A model generated the notes under the pieces. It was not told the DNA's origin. It saw only the letters and a list, made by a program, of their open reading frames with translations, and did not search any database. Below, one piece after another: positions 1 through 12,200 of a stretch of DNA of 64,000 nucleotides (the stretch's first letter is position 1; each line of letters begins with the position of its first letter). Origin of the DNA: Inia geoffrensis (Eukaryota > Chordata > Mammalia > Artiodactyla > Iniidae). Location of the stretch: contig CM070904.1 in the NCBI GenBank assembly GCA_036417435.1, positions 127,844,695 through 127,908,694 on the forward strand, written 5' to 3'. A program made the translations under genes and the position numbers.

Positions 1-113
1 CTGCTGACCCAGTGGCCCCTCGGCCTTAGCCCAGGGCAGTGTGCTGCGGGGAGGGAGCCCCCGGCTGAAGCCTGGATCTCTCTTCTCTCCTTTTACGCAT
101 TTCTACCGCTCAG

Positions 114-221
114 TGTGACGGGCGACCCATCCCACTGCCCAGTCTCCAGGGAATTGCTGTCCTCAACATTCCCAGCTATGCTGGAGGGACCAACTTCTGG
201 GGGGGCACCAAGGAGGACGAT
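114..221 (+). CDS. DGKD: DGKD coding exon a (accessory catalytic domain)
   Basis: The exon encodes 36 residues in phase 0, from [12 protein letters not shown] to GGTKEDD. It is preceded by a pyrimidine-rich tract and CAG and followed by the donor GTACGT. The [11 protein letters not shown] stretch is typical of the DAG kinase accessory domain. The exon before it is outside the window. Confidence 0.95.
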
Positions 222-3200
222 GTACGTATGGGGGTGCTGGGCGGCGTAGGCCTGAGCTCAGGGAAGGGGATGGGAGCGGGGTCCCGAGAGGCGGCCCCTT
301 CGGGAGCCATGGTGGAACCTCCCGCTCTGGGGGTGCTCTGTCAGTGAGGCGGAGGGACGGGTGGAGCGGGGCCCCTATGCCGGCAGCGGGGGTGCAGCGG
401 AGAGCAAGGCAGGCAGGCCCCCCTCCCGCGGCCTCGACAAAGGGATGCCAGGCAGGACAGGTGTGGTCGCAGGTGTGGCTTGGAATCTGGGCCCAGATCT
501 GGGAAGGCTCCTAGGAGGAGGGACACCTACACTGAGACCTGAGGGTGACGCGGGGTTGGACAGGTCAGGTGGGTATGGGGCAGGAGGAGGGAGCAGCGTA
601 TGTGAAGCCTTGGCGGCCAGGCAGGGCCGGGTGTGGGCAGGAGGCTCGCTGGTGGTGAGCGTGCTGGGCGGAGCACGGAGAGGTCAGAGCTCCCGTGGGG
701 CCGTGTAAGCCAGGGGGGAGTTTGGAATTTATGCCGAGAACTCTGGGGGCATTGATAGGTTTTAACCAGGGGCCTGACTTCCTTCGTACATAATAGCTAA
801 TAAAAACAGTTGACACGGACTGCACACTGAGCGTGTGCCAGTCCTTCTCAGCCCTGTGTCTGTTGATGGCCCTCATGAGAACCTGTGAGGAACCTACCTG
901 TGTTAGCCCCGTTTTACAGATGAGGGAACCCAGGTAGACAGACAGTAACTTGCCCAAGCTCCCATGCTAGTGAGTGGCAGCCCTGGGGTTTGATCTCAGG
1001 CAGCTGCTCTCAGGCTCTGACGTGGAGGCTCTGAACACCCGTCAGCGAGTGTTCACCCTGTAGCTTCTCCTACTAGTGGGCCTGTCGGGCTCTCGCCAAT
1101 GCAGCGGCCCCCAGGTGAGAAGGATGTGCGTGGCAGGGGGCGTGTTCAGGGAAGCTGGGAGCAGAGGTCAGCTCTAACGCTGGCCCTTCCAGACCTTTGC
1201 AGCCCCATCGTTCGATGACAAGATCTTGGAGGTGGTCGCAGTGTTCGGCAGCATGCAGATGGCCGTCTCCCGTGTCATAAAGCTGCAGCATCACCGAATC
1301 GCTCAGGTACCGGCCGTGTCCCTGGAGGTGGGAGGGGCCTGGGTGGAGCTGTGGCTCACACACGTTTGGGGTGGCAGGCCTGGCCCAGAGCCACGCTCTC
1401 GAGATAAATGGGCCCCCGGGGTGTAGAGCCCAGGGGAGTGGGTGCTTTTCCAGGATCGCCCTGGCCTCCCCCTGGTCCAGAGCCTGTTCTCACCTGCCAT
1501 GTTTTGACAATTAAAAAATACTTTTGAAACTGGGGCTGGCCTGAACCCTCCCTGACTCACTCTGTGGGTACCACCTGTGTCCTGCCTACCCCTGCTGAGG
1601 TGGGGTGAGATGAGACGGGCCTGGCTGACCTTGGCCCCTGGGCCTGCAGCTCTTAGAAGCCACAGCCTGAGTCTGGGAACAGAGGCCGAGTGCGTGGCCT
1701 CTCCCGGCTGCTCGGAGGCCCGGCTAGCGGGTGGCAGGGTGGGTTCCCCATCCGGTACTTCTGGTAATGGGTTGGGAAGGGTGTGTCTGTCGGTGGGGTT
1801 GGGGCGGGCGATGTTCTCAGGCACAGAGATGGGGAGTTCATGCTCCCCTGAACCCCAATCCTTTCTGTCCCCACCATGGGCTGCTTGAATTTCACAATTT
1901 TAATTCCTTGGCAGTATTTTTTGTTGAAAAGAGGAGCACTTGTTAGGTGTTTGCTCTGTCCTGGGAGTGTCCTCACGTGCCCAGGGACCCAGCAGCTCTT
2001 GGTGGTCATGTGTCCCCGCCTTGGGCCTGGTGCTGGTGTCTGAGCACCGAGTTCCCCGCACTGCGATCACAGATGGCGGTGCTGGGTGCAGGGCAGTGGG
2101 AGCGGGGTGGAGCAGACCCCCTGGGCTCCATGAGCTGCGCCCTAGGCGGGGGTGCTCTGACCCCAGAGGCTGGCTGGGGGTGGGTATGGTGTCACCCCAG
2201 GGGTCAGCCGGCCAGTGCAGGGGTGTGTAGGACAGGACGGTGCCTGTGGTGCTGACAGCACTTGAAGGCTCCTGGGTGCAGCTCGGTGACGGCTGTGATG
2301 TTTGCTCAGTGTCGCACGGTGAAGATCTCCATCCTCGGGGATGAGGGCGTACCTGTGCAGGTGGACGGAGAGGCCTGGATCCAGCCGCCAGGGTACATTC
2401 GGATTATCCACAAGAACCGGGCACAGACGCTCACCAGGGATCGGGTAAGACGGACTGCCTGCGGCGCACATGTGCCCCTTCTAGGAGAAGACGTGGAGTT
2501 TTTAACGTTTTGTTCCAGGAATTTATTTATTTTTTTTGAAGATTAAGATTAAGTGAACAGGGCACTAATTTCTAGAACCGCTCCCTCTCCCCCCCAGCGT
2601 TAAAAAGAATGTCTCCCTTTCTAGCCGGTTATCCCGCTAGTGTCCCAGCAGTGCTTGTTGTTAGATGTGTGCTCGCAGGAGAGAGTGTAACACTGGCTTC
2701 CGCGCCCTAGGCCTTTGAGAACACCTTGAAGTCCTGGGAGGACAAGCAGAAGTGTGAGCTGCCCCGCCCTCCGTCTTTCTCTCTGCACCCAGAGATCCTG
2801 TCCGAGGAGGAAGCCAACCAGATGGACCAGTTTGGGCAGGCAGCGGGGGCCCTTATCCACAGGTGGGCGCCGCCTTCCCTCCCCTCCGTGGTCCACTCCT
2901 CCGCGAGAGCGCCCGGGCCCCCTGATGTCACTGGGACGGCCCAGGTCCGTGGCTGGGCCGCAGGCGTTGAGATGCCCCTGCTGGATCTCAAGTGCCGTCT
3001 GCCTCCTTCACGAGGGCTCGGCCAGGGTTTCTGGTAACCCCGGGCTTTGGTATTTTCACTGACGGTCTTCCAGGGATTGCTCGGGGTTTATGCAGGTGGA
3101 AGCTCCACACCACAGGCGTTTTCAGATGCAGCTCATAGGTTTTACAGCCTATCCTGGATCTCTGAGAATAGTACCCCTCCTGCCTCCTTTAGCCCCCAGA

Positions 3201-6200
3201 GAGCGGGTTTGCTCTTAAGAAGCAGACCTTGTAGTTATTTTGAAAAAACAAAAGCCAACAGCCAACGGCATTTCCTTCTACTCTGGACCTGCTAGCACGG
3301 TGGTCGCCGCTCTGCCCACTGTCCATTCTCCCGGCCCCCCGCTGTGTCCACCCACCTGGCTCCAGCATGGCCCTTCCGCCTGGTGACCTCTTGGTGGCCA
3401 CATCCGCTGACCCCCTTCAGCCGCTGTCTGGCGGTGTCTTTGCATTATGCCTCCCCTCCCCCTGCTGGGAGCCGTGCGCAGGCCGGGGGCCCCTCCATGG
3501 CCGTCTAGCTTCTTCCTGGCTTTCTCCTCTTCTGCCTCCTGCTACTTACCCGCTCGCTATTTTACAAGGTGTAGGTCTCATTTGGGGCATTACCGCCTTG
3601 GCTGAGTTTCTAGAAAAGTTTGGGATTTTGTTGTCAGATTTCCCATTTAAGGCCTCCTCCACCACCGGCCAGGAAACGATCGACCGTCACGGGTCACCAC
3701 GGTCGAGTCGTGGTCTTGTCGGCCCTCTGGGCCGAACCTGGGCTTGTGTTCCAGTGAGGTGACTCGCAGGCTGCTGCTCTTCGGTCTGATGAGTGCTGTG
3801 TCTCCCTCCAGCATCCGGGAAGCAGCGCGGTCCCACCGAGACGTGGAGCAGGAGCTCGCCCATGCCGTCAACGCCAGCTCCAAGGCCATGGACCGGGTGT
3901 ACGGCAAGCCCAGGGCCGCAGAGGTGCCTGCGCTTTTCCGGCCTTTCTCCTGTGGGCCCCTTTCGCCCTCGGGACGTCTCCACGGTGTCTGTTCTGGTTC
4001 CTCCCAGGGGCTGAGCTGCAGCTTCGTGCTGGAGATGGTGAATAACGTCAGAGCTCTGCGCAGCGAGACGGAGCTGTTGCTGGCGGGGAAGCTGGCCCTG
4101 GTGAGCTGGGGGGCCGCTTACTGTGCGCGCAGAGGGCAGCCCACCTCAGCCCAGGATCCCCGGCCTTGAGAATTCTAGGCCCCCCGTCGGAGGGGCCTCA
4201 GAGGCCATCTGAGCTGACGGTGTGGTGATGCTCAAACCCTCTGGCCGCATCTTGCCACGTCATCTCCAGGGTGTCCGAGACTGGCGGACGAGACCACCTG
4301 TGTTGTAGACGGCGCTCTGCCCCAGACCCCCCAGGTGTGCGGCCACCGCCGTGGCCAGGCTGGCCGGCCTTTTCCCCACGCCCAGAGTCGGCCGCCTTCC
4401 TCGCTCAGCCCTGCAACCTGGCTGATGAGTCAGCCCTGCGGAGGCATGCGGCTGGAGTTCGATCGAACCGCAGAAGCTAGCGCAGGGCAGACCTGAGAGA
4501 GCGCCTGGCCAACCTCCTTGTTTTAAGAAACGAGGAGGTGGGAGGTCAAGGAGGCGAAGTCACTAGAGAACTGCCCTAAGAGTCCAGTTCCACACTCTCA
4601 TTCCAAAATACGGCGCTGTCCTGACACGTTCCAGCTGCTGCCTCCGCGGCCCCACCATGCTTCCTGCGCTCTGGTGCAGGCGGGCTGCTCCCCCGCTTCC
4701 GAGAGAGGGTCCCGAGGAAACCAGAGCAGGTGACCTGTCAGCCCTGCTGATGCGATTTTAGACAAGCTGGGTCTCCCCCATCGTTGACGAGAGGAGAGTT
4801 TAATTCTCTCACCTGACACTACTTACGAGGGGAGGTTCTGAGTCTGGCCCTTAAGTGGCGTTCTGGGACTCAAGTTTCCTTGCAAGTTTTTAGAAAACTC
4901 TCTGAGAGCAGCCCAGCCCCTGGAGCAGACCTCATGTCTGGGCGGGGCTCTGCCACGGCCCCAGCTCCCTGCCGGTAACCAGCTGCGTCTCTTCCCTCCC
5001 TGCCTGGAGCAGCAGTTGGATCCCCCTCAGAAGGAGCGGCTCACGGCTGCCCTCGTCGAGATGGACCAGCAGCTCAGGAAGCTGGCGGACACCCCCTGGC
5101 TGTGCCAGCCCATGGAGCCTGGTGATGAAGAGGTATGTGGGTCACGGGTGTCCCTGGACACAGTGGCGCTCCCTTCAGTACCTGAACTCACGTGCTCTGT
5201 GCAGCTTTGGGATTAAGATGGTGTTGGTCCTGCAGCCCCTGATCTGGCCTCCCACACTTCTCCTTTAAGATGCCTTCAAGGCACAGAGATGAACTTCGGC
5301 AGGTAGGAAGGAATTGGGAATTGCTGTTAAGAATGACCCTTGGTGACTGGGGCACAAGTTGCCCTCGGCAACAGAACTGCGGGGCTGTCCAGGACATAGA
5401 TGGAAAGAAGGCTAAGCCCAGCCCCACTATTTGCCCCCAGTGTGGAGGCACATCGGTTGGCTAAACAGCAACTTCTTGGGAGTTTGTTGTTGACGGGGGC
5501 AGGGTTGCTGTGTTCAACTCACAGTCACGCTTTTCTGCTGTGCGTATTTAGAGATGCCAGCTTGCGCAGGTCTTATAGCTGGGACAACAGATGGGACCCT
5601 GGGCATATGCGCCCTGGGGGTAGTGTCTCCTGAAGCAGGAGAGGCAGGAAGAAGGCCCTGGGGAGGCGCTTGTTGTTGAGTGGTTGGTTTTTGCGGGCAG
5701 CACCTGGAGAGGGGCAAACCCTAGATGGCCTTCCTCTCAGGGGTGGAACAGAGGTGGGCCAGGAGAAAAGTTCACCAGGTAAAGAACTGCTAGACACATT
5801 AGGCGCCCCTGCTGCTGGCTCGATTGTTAGGACCCATGGGCAGCAGTAGGGCGAGGGGACAGGGGGCCGGCAGTCCAGAGCTCTTCTTGAACATGCAGGC
5901 GTTTATTGACAAATGTGCACCCCACCTGGAAAACTGACTCAGATGCCTTACAGCCAAGAAACAAAACAGCTGAAGAATGAGGACATTTTGGTTCAGAGGG
6001 CCAGGCCAGGCTCATAAAAATTTGTAATTAATTATAAATATAGAAATTTCATTTAAAGAAAATTACTAAAACAATAATACGTAAAATATTCAACAAATGT
6101 AGCAGTAACCTAGGCCTGTGATTCCAGATTATGTTGTCAAAGCCTGTGAAGTGTGGGCAGTGCAGTGGGGAGACAGGGAAGAGGACATGGATGGGAGTGA

Positions 6201-9200
6201 GGGCACATTTAGTCCCTCCTCTTACGGTGGAGGAAGGTTCATGAAAGTTCCTGACTTTGATAATTAGAGAAAGGTAGTCAGTTATGTTTTAAAAACTTAA
6301 ATGTAGTTTTAAAGGTAGCTTTTAGTAAAATTGAAAAGGTGTATGTCTTTTTGAATCACCACAAAAGACACAAGCAAAATGTACTCTGTATCATAAAAGA
6401 AAATAAAAGAAGTAGTAAAGATGGAGCTAACAGCATAAAAATAAGAAAATAGGAAATAATATAACTGCTCCCCTTAAAAGCAAATTATTGTTAGATTGTG
6501 CTAAAAAAAAAAAAAAAAGAAATCTAACCAAATACTAGTCACAGGAGCCCAGTTTTCTCTTCCATACCCTCAATAAAAAATTGTGACCCAGAAAGATTAA
6601 AAATAAAACAATTTCAAGAAAACACAATAAAAAATCCAAAGTAACAATGTAAAAATAGAATTGCATACCTAAGGCAGTAAATGATAGAGGATCACTTTAT
6701 ATTGGTAAAAGATAATAACCATATCATTATACTATATATTGTATAATTCTGAGATAAACTTATGATGGTTATAATAATGATAAAATCTTGTCCTAATATA
6801 GCATTTAAATGAGTTGTATTTCCCAATATGTGAGATTTTTTTCTAATAAGTTTTTTGTTATTGATTTTTAACTTAATCTCACTGGGTTCAAAGGCAGTTG
6901 TTTGTATTGTTACCAGTCCTTTGAAATCTGTTGAAACTTACTTTATGGCCCAAAAGGTGGTCAGTTTTTATAAATGTACCTTATATCCAGTTGTAATTAT
7001 TTACGTCATTAAGTCCTTACTTTGTTTTTTATTTTTGTGTCTTCTTGATCTGTCAGTTACTGTTGAACTCTCTGACCGTGAATGTAGATGTCTCAATTTA
7101 TCCTTGCGGTTTTGTGCATATTTGCTATATGTATTTTGAGGTTATGTTATTGGATGCATACAAGTTTCATCATTATATAAAGACCTTTATTAATTCTTTT
7201 TGCTTTCAAGTCCACTTTTTTGGTATATTCTTTTTCATACTTTCACTTTCACGCTTTATTTGGAGTGTCGCTCTTATAAATAGCATTGCTAAATTTTGGG
7301 TTTTTATTCGGTGTCGTACTCTGTGTTTTGATTGGAGAGTTCAGTCTGTTTACATTTATGACGATTCTGATATTTAGATATATTTTTACCATATTTTGTG
7401 CTTTCTGTTTGTCCCATTTTCTTGTTTCTTTTCGTTTCTCCTTTTCGATTGATGAGTCTCTCCTTCTTCCCACACAATTCTGGTTGTCCCCTCTACTAGT
7501 TTGGAAATATGTACTCTTCTGTCCTTTTAGTGATGACCCCCCAAATTTTAATCTTTACATGCATAAAATATGTAAAGCTACAACTTCTTGAAATGATAGG
7601 AAGTGTCAGAATCCCAGTTTTGTAGTGTGAGCTATCCCTATCAGTCCGTGATTAATCACGTAAAGCAAACTGTCAACATCTGAACAAAGCAAGTTGGTAG
7701 AATACGTATATGTAGAATATATATACAAGTATATATCATGCTTCTCTATAGAGAGAATTTTATGCTCTGCAAAGAGGGAAAAGGCTTTCTTCTCTGTTGC
7801 CCATAGGACATTTTGAAAATCTGATCATTTTCTAAACTGGGACTACTACTGATGGTATGAAGCTCTTTGTTGTTGTTGTAGAAATTGAGAGGAAGCGTTT
7901 AGAAACTTTGAAGCACTTGAGAGGGAAACTTTATTTATGTTGAAAATAATAAATTTTTTAAAATAAATTTATTTATTCATTTATTTTTGGCCGCATTGTG
8001 TCTTTGTTGCTGCACTTGGGCCTTCTCTGGTTGCAGCGAGCGGGGGCTGCTCTTTGTTGCAGTGCGCGGGCTTCTCATTGCGGTGGCTTCTCTTGTTGCG
8101 GAGCATGGGCTCTAGGCATGCGCGGGCTTCAGTAGTTGTGGCACACGGGCTCAGTAGTTGTGGCTCGCGGGCTCTAGAGCACAGGCTCAGTAGTTGTGGC
8201 ACACGGGCTCAGTTGCTCCGCGGCATGTGGGATCTTCCCAGACCAGGGCTTGAACCTGTGTCCCCTGCGTTGGCAGGCAGATTCTTAACCACTGCACCGC
8301 CAGGGAAGTCCCGATAAAAAAACTGAGGTTTGTATTTTGTATGCCTTTTGGGGGTTTCATTTTTCTAGTAATTTGTTTTACTTTCTTTCATTCAAGTACC
8401 AGTCCACTATGGAATGGGAACTTTTAATGCTGGTTCTTTTCCAGGGGTTGTTTGAGCAGCACAGCTGCAGGCCACAAGGAAACCTCAGATACTAACTCAG
8501 AACAGAAATTGTGCCAGCTGTAAACCATGGCCCCTGTGCTCCCAGTGCGCTGCCCTGCGCAGGTGGGTCGCTTCTGCCTCCGTGCAGATTCTTCAGTGAA
8601 GACAGGGAGGGCCAGGATTTTCTTCAGTTCACAGGCACGGTAGCAGCTGCTGTGGTGGGAGGCCCACAGCCTGGTGCCCAGTTGCAGGGTGACGAAGCAC
8701 CTCCGTTTATTTGGGACTGTCAGGTCTTAGTACCAAAAGCCCATGTCTCAGGGATTGTGTGGCTCTAAAGCTTTAAGCCTAAAAGTGTTTTCAGAACAAC
8801 TATCACCAAATGCCATGCAGCCACCATGGAAACAAACACAGAGCACCACGAGTCCTCCCTGGATGGCTGACCTGAATGCTGCCTGCCTGATGAACCCTCT
8901 AAGCCACGTCTAGAGTGGCCCTGGTTTCCAGGGTTCCTAGATGTGGGCTGCTGAGATAGAGCAGATGTTAGTTCTTGCGGTAGTAGGTGGGAAATAGTAC
9001 CGATGGCACCTGAGGTTTAGTTGCAACACCAGAAGCCCTCTGGAGCCAGCTGGGGTGGTGTTACTGCAGGCATTCACCCGATGGGGCCTGAGGCCGGAAA
9101 CCAAGGGCCAGGGGTCCCAGGCATGAAGGGAAAACCACACTGGCTCCTGGGCTCCTGGGCTCCTGGCTTCTCCAGCCAACTCTGCTGATGCCTTCCAGCT

Positions 9201-12200
9201 CAGTGCTGCCACCCTCTGGAACTATGGCTCGTCCCCCGCCATGCAAGGCAACAGGAGGAGGTGAAGTGTGAAGGGCAAAGGGAACCTTGGAGGGGGAGGC
9301 ACCATATTTCTACTGGCATAAAAATAGGAAAATCATTTATTTGAAAGGAAAAGAAGTGATAGGTCTTTGAGCTGGTTCTTTGAAAGTAAAAAAAAAAAAG
9401 TCTCCTCTGGCAGATGTAATGGCGGGGGGAAATGAACAAAATGATAAGGGGGCTATAACAACAGATACAAGCATTAATCAAGTCACAGCATATACAAAGA
9501 AATGACAATGAATCTTACAATCTTGATGAAACTTGATTTTTTCAGAAAAAATTTAAATTACACAAATTGAAACCTCAAGATATTTTAAAAGGAATAGTCA
9601 CAGAACTTGAAAAAATAAATTTTACTTCCAAAGAGAAAATGTCAAGGAATATATAATTTCCATATATAAGAAAGTGTCAAAGCTGGAAAAAGATGGACAT
9701 TCTCCCAGTTCATTTTTTTAAATTGTGGTAGAAAAAACACAATTTACCATCTTCGTCATTTTTAAGTGTATAGTTCAAGTAGTGTTGAGTATATTCACAT
9801 TGTTAGGAAACAGATCTCCAGAACTTTAAACATTTGCGGTACGCGGGCCTCTCACTGTTGTGGCCCCTCCTGTTGCGGAGCAACAGGCTCCGGATGCGCA
9901 GGCTCAGCGTTCATGGCTCACGGGCCCAGCCGATCCGCGGCATGTGGGATCTTCCTGGACCGGGGCACGAACCCGTGTCCCCTGCATCGGCAGGTGGACT
10001 CTCAACCACTGTGCCACCAGGGAAGCCCTAAACATTTCATTTTTAAAAAACCAGCACGTTGGATTCCAGACTTCAGTATTATCAGTAGATCCCCTGAAGT
10101 GATTTCTTTAAATCAAATAGTTGATGAAAGAAGTTCTTTATAACAGAATTCTAGCTGGAGTGTAGGATTAAAGCGCCATTTTGCGTCCCTGGGGACACAA
10201 GATTTATGGAATCAGCAGCTCTGGACCACACGGGGAGTGGGGAGGCAGGGAGACGCCCGTCAGAGCCAGAGCGCAAGTTGTCCTGTAGGGCAGACGCCTA
10301 GTCTCTCTACAGGTGGCCCCGAGGAGGAGAGACTGAGCCACAAGAGCTGGGTGTCCCCTGTGAACCCCGTCAGGGTCCTGATTCAAAGGTTTGCTCCAAA
10401 GGTTTATCCACACATATCTAGCTGTGAGGATAAACCTTTGGAGCAGTCGGGGAGATCTGATACAAATGGATTCATGAGAGCCAAATGAATTCTTGTTAGT
10501 GTTATCAGGTGTGATAATGGTGCCATGAGTATGTTTTCAAAAGCGTATTCTTAGAGTAGCATACGGAAGTACTTAGGGGTGGAGTAATTTGATGTCTGAA
10601 ATCTGCTTTTAAAAGGCCGAGGAGATTAAATAAGATAACAGGTCGATAATCAGCCACATTCTACTAGTCTCCTCCTCTTACCAGTGGAAGAAAATATGCA
10701 TGTTGAAAAAGAAGTAAATTTAAAGCTCACGTTTGCATTGAAGAAAGAAATTGTAGAGTCAGGAATCGGATTTTGTGTGGGTCCTGGAGAGTACCTGCCT
10801 CACACGTGGCCGCCCCTCGTGCAGGCGGCGCTGAGGAGTGAGGGGCGGCTCGTCTTGGGGCCGAAGAGCCCGTGACTGTGCTGATCGCCCTGGAGCTGGA
10901 GTTCTTGCGTGGAACAGCTGTGCGAGAATGGGCGCTTGATGGTTTTGCCAATAGGACCTCGGTGAAAACAAGTTTCTTCAGTACTCACAGTCATTGACTA
11001 GGAAATGTCATTGTGACAGGTCTCTTTCCACGAAGATGACCGTGCAGGGGCATGATGAAGATGGAGGGTCACAACAGTCTGGGTGTGGAGATGCTTAGTA
11101 TTTCCAGGCTCTAGGTTGGGTGCAATCCCAGTGAAAATGCCGGTGGAGTTTTTTCAGTGCGACCCGATGTCCCCGTCAGATCTGAAAGTGTGTCGTAAAG
11201 CTGCGCAGTCCTAACTGTGCCGGTTGCTGTGGGGATGTAGGTAGACAGGGCCCAGGGGCAGAATCCAGGCCGGCGGGGCCAGGAGGAAAGTGGCACACGT
11301 GAAAAATAAGGAAATTACGCTTTATTTGTGAATAGGTTTATACCCATTATCAGAACAGGTATGTGTTTGTGTGTACACAAAATGCTTTACTGGCAGAGAC
11401 CCCTGCCCTAGCTTCTGTGAGAATCAGCAGAGAAGGTCCGCAGACCCGTGGGGAAGGGGCAGCGATGGCTCCGCCGTGCCCTGGACTGCTCTGTGGGGAG
11501 GTGGCCACCGAGCAGGGACCCCCGTCCCCATGGTGTCCCTCTGACTCCCTTCCCTCCTTGATTCTGCCTCAAGGAGCAGATCGCAAGGAAACAGTGCAAA
11601 GTGCAGGAAAAGCTTTATTTAGAAAGATACCCGTGATACTGATAGTCAAAGCCCGCCGGTGCAACGCTGGAGGAGTGGCTGAGAACTTACCCATCTTGAT
11701 ATAATGGTCCTGATATTTAAATAATGTATAGAGAGCTTTCCAGTCACATGAGAAATAAACACTATAAAATGAAAAAAAAAAAAGAATATGAAAATAGATA
11801 TCACTGTGAAACCGCTTTTTAAAGGCATTAAAAATCAGCAATAAACACAAGACTAAAAGTCGAGGAAAAGCTGCGGGATAGGAGTATCAGGAGTGACGCG
11901 TCTTCCCAGCTCCGTGCCTGTCTGCTCGAGGGGTGGCTGTGGTCTTGGTGAGCCGGGGTCTGACTCTCACAGTTTCTCGTTTGCCACACAGAACGTGATG
12001 CTGGACCTTTCCAAGCGCAGCCGCAGCGGTAAATTCCGCCTGGTGACCAAGTTCAAGAAGGAGAAGACTAACAAGAACAGAGAAGCTCGCAGCAGCCTGG
12101 GAGCCCCGGGTACCTGCCCTCTGCTGTTCTCCTGGCCGCCCGGGCTGTGCGAGGCCCAGGCTCTGCTCTCTCCCTGGCCTCGTGCCCGTCCCCGTCGTCC

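Larger units (their letters stand above)
5133..11991 (+). other. Large DGKD intron g/h
   Basis: This 6.9 kb intron has an AT-rich core (about 5.98-8.0 kb) between GC-richer flanks. It contains an old antisense L1 relic, two CHR SINEs, an L1M fragment at 9.7-9.83 kb, poly-A runs (6504-6519, 9388-9399) and a perfect hairpin at 10392-10445. The remaining unique DNA shows no supported gene. Confidence 0.75.

Noticed and set aside
6855..7377. Hydrophobic open frames in the AT-rich DGKD intron
   Set aside because: They are T-rich reading frames within an old antisense L1 relic. The phenylalanine/leucine richness reflects base composition, not a membrane protein.
7647..7660. 14 bp palindrome cgtgattaatcacg
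   Set aside because: A single short palindrome of this size is expected by chance in 64 kb and has no supporting context.
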